The notes under the pieces: model-generated
Database searches by the model: none
Told to the model about the DNA's origin: nothing
What the model saw: the letters and a program-made list of their open reading frames with translations, nothing else
NCBI GenBank assembly: GCA_964533265.1
Contig: CAZHJW010000167.1
Location: 1 to 5,127 of the forward strand
DNA from: UBA1100 sp964533265
GTDB taxonomy: Bacteria; Verrucomicrobiota; Verrucomicrobiia; Limisphaerales; UBA1100
DNA: 5,127 nucleotides
Direction of reading: 5' to 3'
In this document: positions 1 through 5,127 of the stretch, piece by piece
Layout of the letters: every line of letters starts with the position of its first letter
Position numbering within the stretch: the stretch's first letter is position 1
Position numbers and translations under genes: made by a program

Positions 1-580
1 TCTCAATGGAATCAATGCACCACTTGAAACCCTCATCCTCGGTGTGCCCAGGTAGCACCGGTTCAATACCGCGATTAGCCATGAGATGGTCAAAATTTTT
101 GCTGGTTCCCCAGCGACCGGTATTAAGGCGGATACAGGGAATGCCCATTTCATGTGCCAACTCCATGCAGTGAATGGTGTGATCAATGTTATGCTGACGC
201 TTGGCTTTGTCCGGACTCACAAAACCCTGATGAATGGAGAGACCCACCAATCCCACGCCATTTAAAAATGCATGCCGCTTGAGTTTACGTAGGTAATCGA
301 GTTTCTCGCCTGCCATCTGCATGTGCAGTACGTCCACCCCTTCCACTCCCATTTCCGCAGCATGATCAATCACCTTCTCGATGGGGTACTTGTTGCGCGT
401 GAAGTGCCAGTAGGAATAGGTGGCTAGGGCCAGTTTATTACGAGGGGAGTCCAGTAGAATAGCTGGCTTAATCCGAGAGGCCGGCTTGTCGGCGGCCAAG
501 GCGCCAGTAGCAGGTAACACAGCTGCGGCGCCAGCCAAGGCGCCTGTAGCAAGAAAATGACGACGGTCAGGGGTTTGCAT
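1..580 (-). CDS. Tat-exported sugar phosphate isomerase/epimerase-like TIM-barrel protein (C-terminus beyond the left edge)
   Basis: Partial gene: 193 codons are visible, starting at the ATG complementary to 578-580 and running off the left edge with no stop. The N-terminus is a Tat signal peptide: a twin arginine in DRRHFLATG (residues 5-13), an Ala/Gly/Leu-rich hydrophobic stretch (about 11-29) and a probable cleavage site after ALA (27-29). From about residue 50 the protein resembles the xylose isomerase-like TIM-barrel family (AP_endonuc_2 fold): a first strand LALATYSYWHF, a helix followed by EGVDVLHMQM (80-89), a strand VGLSIHQGF (112-120), and a helix followed by the strand IPCIRLNTGRWG (147-158). 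Family members bind sugars or sugar phosphates, usually through a metal held by Glu/Asp/His. Those ligands lie mostly in the missing half, so activity and substrate cannot be stated. Export implies a periplasmic substrate. The start lies 31 bases after the PrsW stop, so co-transcription is likely. No good Shine-Dalgarno precedes it. Confidence 0.85.
   Translation of the reverse strand, partial: MQTPDRRHFLATGALAGAAAVLPATGALAADKPASRIKPAILLDSPRNKLALATYSYWHFTRNKYPIEKVIDHAAEMGVEGVDVLHMQMAGEKLDYLRKLKRHAFLNGVGLVGLSIHQGFVSPDKAKRQHNIDHTIHCMELAHEMGIPCIRLNTGRWGTSKNFDHLMANRGIEPVLPGHTEDEGFKWCIDSIE
495..553 (-). repeat. Direct repeat pair inside the Tat signal peptide
   Basis: Two 20-base copies (495-514 and 534-553) match at 18 of 20 positions and start 39 bases, or 13 codons, apart. 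They encode the repeated peptide ATGALA in the hydrophobic part of the signal peptide (residues 11-16 and 24-29). A local tandem duplication would explain it, although alanine-rich signal peptides also produce such similarity by composition. Confidence 0.55.
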
Positions 581-611
581 CGGCCCAGTGAAAGGCCCTT
601 CGCCAAAAAAA

Positions 612-1688
612 TCAACTCATCACCGGCGGTCCGCCTTCAATGGGTTCTGGGGCAAGGAGAACTCCCTGTTGATTGGCTTTTTTTATGGCAGCAATCGCTT
701 CTTCTTCCACCAAATCCAAGACCGGGGGAATATCCGAATTATTCCGTTCATTTCGTGCCCGATTTCGAATGAAGGCCAGACGAAAACAATTCAGCTGCTT
801 CTCGCGTACCGCGAAATAACCACCGGGTAACCCGGCTAGATTAATCAGGTTCCATCCGGGTAACAGCATCCAAGGATTAATAATCCGGTCGTACTCTGCC
901 TGAGTAATCAACCCCCCAACCATCCCATCAAGGCCATCCTTTACTCTGGATCGATCACGAAACCCCAGCCATACCAAGAGGGAAAAGAACAAAACCACCA
1001 CCAATCCATGGATCATTAAGGCAAATAGAATCCCAGCCCCCTCCAACGTAAGAAAAGAACTGAACAGATTTCTTCCTCCATGAGCCATCATCGCAAGTAA
1101 CAACCCAAACAAAGGCATTGCCCAACGCCAACCGCTTTGGCTGGTTACAAACAGACCAAAGCCCAGCCCGGTAAACGCAGTGAACGTAGCATGCCCTAGC
1201 CCCAATAAAATTGTTCTGAAAAAATACACCCCAAAAAAGCCCGCAGCACCAACTTGCTCTGCAGCTCCCACGATATAGAGAATATCCTCGGTGAATGTGA
1301 ACCCCAAACCGATGATCCCACCGTATACCATACCAGAAAGGGGCCCATGAGTTTCATGTACACGCCTTCGCGAGAAGGCATAGATTGCCAATAGGCCCAA
1401 AGCCTTGGCTGGCTCCTCGACCAGAGGAGCAAGAAAGGTCGCCGCAGTATTTTCAACCAGCTTAACCCCTTGTTCGGTATGCTGGGGATTGAGTGCCGAA
1501 GCAAGAGCTTCCTGACCCAAAAGACCACCGACCACCGAGGGAACCACCGCACCCACTGCCCCCCAAGCCAAACATAGAAACAACAACCACCAAGGTTCGG
1601 GCATATAACGATCCACCGAACGGATTACGACGAAATACAAGGCCACCAACGGCACCACAAACAGAACCGCCATTATTGACCAGAACAT
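612..1688 (-). CDS. PrsW family intramembrane glutamic protease
   Basis: Integral membrane protein of 358 residues with about seven to eight hydrophobic helices (near 3-23, 33-55, 85-105, 117-140, 148-180, 188-205 and 215-242). It shows the PrsW signature: EEPAK (91-95, the paired Glu plus Lys), FTFTED with a membrane Glu (130-135), a His in GLGHATFTAFTGLGFG (H166), and a second His/Asn motif MAHGGRN (H203, N207). In Bacillus subtilis PrsW makes the first cut in the anti-sigma factor RsiW. Distant homologues have varied or unknown substrates, and no anti-sigma factor is visible here, so the target is unknown. B. subtilis PrsW is about 220 residues. This protein adds a soluble tail of about 115 residues, with GLITQAEYDRI (259-269) and a basic stretch RNRARNERN (308-316), similar in style to the longer bacterial members. 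The ATG at 1686-1688 is chosen because hydrophobic sequence follows at once. A GAGGT lies about 12 bases upstream, a rather long spacing. The gene sits 38 bases after the lipoprotein gene. Confidence 0.9.
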   Translation of the reverse strand: MFWSIMAVLFVVPLVALYFVVIRSVDRYMPEPWWLLFLCLAWGAVGAVVPSVVGGLLGQEALASALNPQHTEQGVKLVENTAATFLAPLVEEPAKALGLLAIYAFSRRRVHETHGPLSGMVYGGIIGLGFTFTEDILYIVGAAEQVGAAGFFGVYFFRTILLGLGHATFTAFTGLGFGLFVTSQSGWRWAMPLFGLLLAMMAHGGRNLFSSFLTLEGAGILFALMIHGLVVVLFFSLLVWLGFRDRSRVKDGLDGMVGGLITQAEYDRIINPWMLLPGWNLINLAGLPGGYFAVREKQLNCFRLAFIRNRARNERNNSDIPPVLDLVEEEAIAAIKKANQQGVLLAPEPIEGGPPVMS

Positions 1689-1726
1689 GCGTCGCAGGCT
1701 ACCTCACGAAAAGTGAACCGAAAAGC

Positions 1727-1900
1727 CTAGCGCGAAGCAGAATCAAAACCAGGCAAAGGCGGAATGGCGAGGGTCTTCGCCGGTGCCTCTGAAGGTGAAG
1801 GCGCTGGAGTGCCAACTGTATTATCCTTCGAAACAGGCGAAGCACAACCGATCAAAACCAAGGCGCACACCACTCCCAAAAGAAATTGTTGGTAGGTCAT
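1727..1900 (-). CDS. Small proline-rich lipoprotein, 57 residues
   Basis: Short gene read from the ATG complementary to 1898-1900 to a TAG at 1727-1729. It encodes a type II (lipoprotein) signal peptide: a hydrophobic stretch FLLGVVCALVLIG (6-18) followed by the lipobox LIGC, with the lipidated Cys at residue 19. The mature part is only 39 residues, rich in Pro, Ala and Ser (TPAPSPSEAPA at 31-41), and ends in IPPLPGFDSASR; it looks unstructured. The first six residues carry no Lys or Arg, which is unusual for a signal peptide. An in-frame stop lies ten codons upstream with no other ATG between, so the start is well fixed. No Shine-Dalgarno is visible; a run of T precedes the ATG. The role is unknown. 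It is the first gene of the minus-strand run, 38 bases before the PrsW-like gene. I recognise no named family, but signal, lipobox and stop together make a real gene likely. Confidence 0.75.
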   Translation of the reverse strand: MTYQQFLLGVVCALVLIGCASPVSKDNTVGTPAPSPSEAPAKTLAIPPLPGFDSASR

Positions 1901-1917
1901 AAAAAAGACGCTAGAAT
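1889..1917 (+). promoter_or_regulatory. Candidate sigma-70-type promoter for the dioxygenase gene
   Basis: TTGGTA at 1889-1894 and TAGAAT at 1912-1917 are separated by 17 bases and match the consensus at 4 of 6 and 5 of 6 positions. Transcription would begin near 1924, giving a leader of about 50 bases before the ATG at 1975. The -35 element overlaps the first codons of the divergent lipoprotein gene. Based on motif matching only. Confidence 0.4.
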
Positions 1918-1974
1918 GTGGTAGCCGTTAGCAACAATGGCCACTTATTGGCAACTATCCGCAATTTATTCACA

Positions 1975-2736
1975 ATGAATTCTCCGTTCAACCCCCCCTC
2001 TCGACGGGATTTCCTCTCCTACGGTGGACTAGCTACTGCAGGAAGTATCCTCACGCTAAAAACAGATGCAGCACCGACTCCAGCTACTGAAGATGGCCAT
2101 GGCTATGTGAATTATCTAGAGGCAACGGGGCAGGCAATTCAACCTGAAGGTAAATTTAAATCCACTCATCCCGATATTCTGGGGCCCTTCTGGGCGGGCG
2201 GCGCACCTTATCGGGGTAAGGTTACTGCACCTCGTGCACCGGGTGAGCTACTGGTGATGCATGGTCGCATATGGAGCCACGCCAACAAAAAACCCATTGC
2301 CAATGCGCTGCTGGATGTCTGGCAAGCTGATCACAAAGGTGTTTATGACTTTCAAACCAGTAACCGCCCGGATCCACGACCCAGCCTACCCACCGCGCGC
2401 AATTTCAGTGGCGGCAAGCAACCGGCCAAAACTGATTTCAAAAACCGTATCCGCCTGATCACCGATGAGCACGGCTACTACGAATACGAAACCATCAAAC
2501 CTGCGGCCTATGGAGTAGGTAATTCTACACGCCCATCGCATATTCACTACATGGTCCAAGCCGCCGGACACGCCCCAGTAATTACTCAGTGCTACTTTAA
2601 GGGTGACCCACATATTGCAAAAGATCCATGGGCAAGCAAATCGCCCCTCATCATCTCACTGAAGAAATCACGGAATGAATTCGGGCAATTCCTGACCGGT
2701 CAATTTGATTTGGTACTGGGTGCAGTCGGTGCATAA
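1975..2736 (+). CDS. Tat-exported intradiol ring-cleavage dioxygenase (protocatechuate 3,4-dioxygenase/catechol 1,2-dioxygenase superfamily)
   Basis: 253 residues. The ATG at 1975 is preferred over an in-frame GTG at 1918, because it places the twin-arginine motif SRRDFLSYGG at residues 9-18, as expected for a Tat signal; cleavage is likely near residues 31-33. The GTG would also lie upstream of the predicted transcription start. The mature protein has the intradiol dioxygenase core: HPDILGPFW (65-73), GRIW (97-100), LLDVWQADHKGVYD (112-125) and a motif around RPSHIHYMV (186-194). The four expected non-haem Fe(III) ligands are present as Y124, Y179 (in KPAAYG), H189 and H191, with the conserved Arg at R186. 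Family enzymes use O2 to open catechol-type rings between the two hydroxyls. Substrate cannot be read from the sequence, and an exported member probably acts on a periplasmic or extracellular compound. Tat export fits a protein that folds with its iron in the cytoplasm. No Shine-Dalgarno is seen. Confidence 0.92.
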   Translation: MNSPFNPPSRRDFLSYGGLATAGSILTLKTDAAPTPATEDGHGYVNYLEATGQAIQPEGKFKSTHPDILGPFWAGGAPYRGKVTAPRAPGELLVMHGRIWSHANKKPIANALLDVWQADHKGVYDFQTSNRPDPRPSLPTARNFSGGKQPAKTDFKNRIRLITDEHGYYEYETIKPAAYGVGNSTRPSHIHYMVQAAGHAPVITQCYFKGDPHIAKDPWASKSPLIISLKKSRNEFGQFLTGQFDLVLGAVGA

Positions 2737-2748
2737 CAGACCGAACCA

Positions 2749-2777
2749 TTGCTTTTAATTGAGTATTTTTATATAAG
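2749..2777 (+). promoter_or_regulatory. Candidate promoter for the CLC gene
   Basis: TTGCTT at 2749-2754 and TATAAG at 2772-2777 have a 17-base spacer. The -10 element matches 5 of 6 consensus positions, the -35 only 3 of 6, within an AT-rich stretch that stands out from its surroundings. Transcription would start near 2784, leaving a very short leader before the ATG at 2798. The gene could equally be read through from the dioxygenase, since no convincing terminator lies between them. Confidence 0.35.
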
Positions 2778-2797
2778 GGCGCCAGCAAGCAGCCCGC

Positions 2798-4900
2798 ATG
2801 CTGGACACGTTAATCAAATTCTTTAGCCGCAAGCAAAAGCCGGCTTACCAATCAGGTACGAACCTGTTGCTGATACTGGTTCTTTCTGTAGTAATCGGGG
2901 CTGGGATAGCCTATGCCACGCTCGGCTTCATGAAAACCTTCGAGCGGGTGGTCAACTGGGTCTACTTCGACTGGAGTGAAACTCCCAGCGGCCGCTACAC
3001 CCACAAGTTTGATGCACGCAATAAATTGCAGTTTGATTTTCGCGGGAACAACAAGCATGGCCTTGAAGGCTTAAAGCAAACCCAATGGGCTACTGCAGGT
3101 AAATGTTCTATCGTTACCACCCGCAATGGCGTCCGACTGAAACCTGTTCTCAGCCAATGGGAGTACAAGGGTGACCTTGTTAGCATCAGATTTGAGGATC
3201 AGAATTCCAGTACAATCATTCTGAAATTTGCCAGCAATGATTTGCTGCCTGTTGAAAATTCAATTCCCTCGCTCATAGAACACCTTCCAAGCCCAGGCTA
3301 TAAAGGGGCTCTTCTCTTTAAGTACAAACAAGGTTCATTTACTGATATACCCAAGTGGCACATGTTAACTGCGTTAACAGGGGGCGGTCTATTTATAGGT
3401 TTCCTGTACCTATCCCTAAAACTCCCGCGGGCGTTTGGCCCGGCAGACGCAATCATAGCCCGAATCAACAATGATGGCATTATGCCGGTTCGCGAAGGCA
3501 TTTCCACTGCCCTCATTTGTGCAAGTTCTATCGGACTTGGCGCATCGGTCGGGCGGTATGGCCCAGCCATACACCTGGGAGCCACACTTGGATCCGGCTT
3601 CGGTCAGGCTTTCAAATTGGGCCGAACGAACACACTGACTTTTCTTGGCTGCGGAGTTGCCAGTGCCATTGCCTGTTCTTTCAACACTCCAATAGCCGCA
3701 GTGATTTTCACTCATGAGGCTATTATCGGTCATTACTCACTCCGCGCCTTTGCACCCATTACCATCGCTGCAGTTGTCGGTAACGCCGTAGCACTTCATC
3801 ACGGCCGTATCTTTGATGGTTTCCAGAACCTCACTCCGGCTGCAGAGTTAAGCCTTGGGCAATACCCACTCTTTGTAATTGTTGGCCTAATTTCAGGTCT
3901 TTTGGCCATTGTATATATGCGGAGCATCCTCTTCATGGGAAAGGTTGTTAAGGAAAAGAATATACCTTTATGGAGTCGTCCCATGCTCGCAGGACTAGCT
4001 ATTGGTATCGTCGCTATTTGGCTGCCAAACCTCCTTGGACTGGTGGAAGAAACCACCACTCAGGTGATTCAAGATCAAGGTGTTGAGTATGTACTCCACA
4101 TTCTCTGCCTGTTAATCGTGTTCAAAATAGCTTCCACCGCTCTCTGTCTCAGTTGCGGCATGCATGGTGGAGTCTTTGGCCCGGCACTTTGCATCGGAGC
4201 GATGGTGGGAGCGGCTTTGGCATTGGTCTATGATCCTGATTACTACCAAATTTTTACCCTCGCCGGGATGGGCGCATGTATTAGTTCGGTCGTTGGCGCA
4301 CCGATCGCAACCATCTTAATTGTATTTGAAATAAATCAAAACTACTCCGTGGCCACTGCCGTGATGGTAGCTGTAGCGATCAGCAATCTTGTCACCAATA
4401 AATATTTTGCACGCTCTTTCTTTCTGTTTCAGGTCCAGGCCGCCGGCTTTGATATTAACGCGGGACGCGAGGTGCTTATCCTTCAGCGCCGTTGCATTCG
4501 AGAAGTCATGGAAGAGGGATACTTCACCATCGAACCGAATGCCGACCTAAACTCCATAGAAAAGTCACTGCTCGCCCACCCCGAGGCCGATCTTTATGTG
4601 ACTGATACCGAACAAAAACTGATCGGTGTCATTACTTTGGCCAGTGCGTGGGACGCGCTTAAGACGGAGAACCACCAAACCGCCGCTGACTTGGCATCAA
4701 TGCCCGAACACATTTTGACTGAGGAAACTGACCTCAATCGTGGATTTGAGATCATTGAGGAATTCGTCGGCGTCAGTATTCCAGTAGTGGAAAACACTGA
4801 TTCCATGAAACTAACCGGAATTATCCATGAAGCCAACGTTATCCAAGCTTACAATGAGGCCGTAAAAACAGCACGGGGTGAAGAACAGGGGTTGGAATAA
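2798..4900 (+). CDS. Divergent CLC-family anion channel/transporter with CBS domain pair
   Basis: 700-residue membrane protein. After a short cytoplasmic start (1-20) comes helix B (about 21-43), a long polar segment (about 48-186), and then the rest of the CLC core (about 187-548). CLC hallmarks are GASVGRYGPAIHLGA (248-262, usually GREGP), FNTPIAAVIFTHE (295-307) and GGVFGPALCIGA (457-468). Two CBS units follow (about 565-622 and 633-688) and probably bind nucleotide and regulate the pore from the cytoplasm. CLC proteins are homodimers that move chloride or other anions, either as channels or as exchangers coupled to protons. By alignment from memory to E. coli ClcA, the gating Glu is Y254, the inner proton Glu is A308, the central Ser is P215 (FGPAD in place of GSGIP) and the central Tyr is near F542. 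This argues against ordinary 2Cl-/H+ exchange. The polar insert should face the periplasm. No Shine-Dalgarno precedes the start, which lies 61 bases after the dioxygenase. The family call is secure; ion and mechanism are inference. Confidence 0.92.
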   Translation: MLDTLIKFFSRKQKPAYQSGTNLLLILVLSVVIGAGIAYATLGFMKTFERVVNWVYFDWSETPSGRYTHKFDARNKLQFDFRGNNKHGLEGLKQTQWATAGKCSIVTTRNGVRLKPVLSQWEYKGDLVSIRFEDQNSSTIILKFASNDLLPVENSIPSLIEHLPSPGYKGALLFKYKQGSFTDIPKWHMLTALTGGGLFIGFLYLSLKLPRAFGPADAIIARINNDGIMPVREGISTALICASSIGLGASVGRYGPAIHLGATLGSGFGQAFKLGRTNTLTFLGCGVASAIACSFNTPIAAVIFTHEAIIGHYSLRAFAPITIAAVVGNAVALHHGRIFDGFQNLTPAAELSLGQYPLFVIVGLISGLLAIVYMRSILFMGKVVKEKNIPLWSRPMLAGLAIGIVAIWLPNLLGLVEETTTQVIQDQGVEYVLHILCLLIVFKIASTALCLSCGMHGGVFGPALCIGAMVGAALALVYDPDYYQIFTLAGMGACISSVVGAPIATILIVFEINQNYSVATAVMVAVAISNLVTNKYFARSFFLFQVQAAGFDINAGREVLILQRRCIREVMEEGYFTIEPNADLNSIEKSLLAHPEADLYVTDTEQKLIGVITLASAWDALKTENHQTAADLASMPEHILTEETDLNRGFEIIEEFVGVSIPVVENTDSMKLTGIIHEANVIQAYNEAVKTARGEEQGLE

Positions 4901-4927
4901 GTTAGCTTAAAAAAACACCTTAAGGGG

Positions 4928-4955
4928 TTGACATATCAGGTTAAAATAGTACGTT
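4928..4955 (+). promoter_or_regulatory. Candidate promoter region for the right-edge gene
   Basis: An exact TTGACA sits at 4928-4933, but the best partner at normal spacing, TACGTT at 4950-4955 (16-base spacer), matches only 3 of 6 positions. A better -10-like TAAAAT at 4942-4947 is too close to pair with it. A promoter for the downstream gene is expected in this 156-base stretch; the exact elements are uncertain. Confidence 0.3.
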
Positions 4956-4965
4956 TACGTAGCAG

Positions 4966-4983
4966 TTGGCCAATGCTGGCCAA
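4966..4983. repeat. Perfect 18-base inverted repeat (possible operator or RNA hairpin)
   Basis: Seven-base arms TTGGCCA and TGGCCAA flank a four-base centre ATGC, with no mismatch. It lies about 74 bases before the start of the right-edge gene and downstream of the candidate promoter. It could be a dimeric-regulator site or a hairpin in the leader. No T-run follows, so it is not a standard terminator. Confidence 0.45.
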
Positions 4984-4996
4984 ACGACAGTATTTT

Positions 4997-5020
4997 GGTA
5001 ACATACCGCAGGTGAATACC
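4997..5020. repeat. Two adjacent imperfect copies of a GGT..ATACC element
   Basis: GGTAACATACC (4997-5007) and GGTGAATACC (5011-5020) are separated by GCA. The first copy is itself a perfect inverted repeat (GGTA-ACA-TACC). The pair lies 37 bases before the start of the right-edge gene. It may be a tandem protein-binding site, but it is short enough to occur by chance. Confidence 0.3.
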
Positions 5021-5056
5021 GTCTAACTGGCGGGTGTTTGTGCCCAAAGAAAAATC

Positions 5057-5127
5057 ATGCGCGCCATAGCAATCAGCCTTTTTGTTGCTCTCTGCTCCGC
5101 AGTCCCCAACCTCTATGCCCAATTCAC
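5057..5127 (+). CDS. N-terminus of a secreted protein (runs off the right edge)
   Basis: Only 23 codons from the ATG at 5057 are visible. They encode a typical Sec signal peptide: MRA with one basic residue, a hydrophobic core IAISLFVALCSAV (4-16), then a polar end NLYAQF with probable signal peptidase I cleavage after LYA (residue 21). No lipobox or twin arginine is present. The mature protein is outside the window, so its function is unknown. A non-coding stretch of 156 bases separates it from the CLC gene, so it is probably transcribed on its own. An A-rich tract (AAAGAAAAA) but no Shine-Dalgarno precedes the ATG. Confidence 0.7.
   Translation, partial: MRAIAISLFVALCSAVPNLYAQF

Noticed and set aside
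581..611. GGCC-GGCC hairpin between the PrsW-like and isomerase-like genes
   Set aside because: A four-base palindromic stem is too weak to call a terminator or processing site in a 31-base gap.
1493..1792. Plus-strand open frame of 99 codons opposite the PrsW-like and lipoprotein genes
   Set aside because: Its Pro/Arg-rich translation is the antisense reading of membrane-protein codons, with no domain or signal; the minus-strand genes explain the region.
1918..1974. In-frame GTG extension of the dioxygenase by 19 residues
   Set aside because: It would bury the Tat motif about 30 residues from the N-terminus, has no ribosome binding site, and lies upstream of the predicted transcription start.
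2777..2795. GGGC/GCCC hairpin just before the CLC start codon
   Set aside because: Only four pairs with an 11-base loop, and it would be cut by a transcript starting at the predicted promoter near 2784.
3298..3733. Minus-strand open frames inside the CLC gene
   Set aside because: They lie opposite well-conserved CLC core motifs and their translations show no recognisable family.
4914..4929. AACACC-TTAA-GGGGTT hairpin just after the CLC gene as a terminator
   Set aside because: The stem has a mismatch, and the T-run would follow it only on the minus strand, where no gene ends. It does not work as a terminator for the CLC gene.
4973..5026. 17-codon ORF (ATG at 4973, TAA at 5024-5026) upstream of the right-edge gene
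   Set aside because: No ribosome binding site, no recognisable leader-peptide feature such as a run of one amino acid, and a length expected by chance. It also overlaps the symmetric motifs.

Overview
The window suggests a Gram-negative, marine or environmental bacterium of roughly 50% GC. My best guess is the Planctomycetota-Verrucomicrobiota group, and Verrucomicrobiota most of all. This is an inference: two unrelated proteins carry Tat signal peptides (a sugar phosphate isomerase/epimerase-like protein and an intradiol dioxygenase), there is a lipoprotein, and most start codons have no recognisable Shine-Dalgarno sequence. No rRNA or tRNA, phage, insertion sequence or CRISPR array is visible, so the taxonomy rests on gene style alone.

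The left part (1-1900) is a minus-strand gene run. In transcription order it holds a 57-residue proline-rich lipoprotein (1727-1900), a PrsW-type intramembrane glutamic protease with a cytoplasmic tail (612-1688), and a Tat-exported TIM-barrel protein of the sugar phosphate isomerase/epimerase family (580 down to the left edge, C-terminus missing). Gaps of 38 and 31 bases are compatible with one transcript.

The right part (1975-5127) reads on the plus strand, divergently from a 74-base shared intergenic region. First comes a Tat-exported intradiol ring-cleavage dioxygenase with all four predicted iron ligands present (1975-2736). After 61 bases comes a 700-residue CLC-family anion channel/transporter with a C-terminal CBS pair (2798-4900). 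A 156-base non-coding stretch with several symmetric motifs follows, and then the first 23 codons of a secreted protein that runs off the right edge.

The most unusual element is the CLC protein. By my alignment from memory, four landmark positions of the family differ from the canonical exchangers: external gating glutamate to Tyr, internal proton glutamate to Ala, central serine to Pro, and central tyrosine to Phe. It also has about 140 residues between the first two membrane helices, predicted to lie in the periplasm. It may therefore be an uncoupled conductance with altered anion preference. I see no defence system, toxin-antitoxin pair or mobile element. No pathway clearly links the genes: a shared theme of cell-envelope and periplasmic proteins is all that can be supported.
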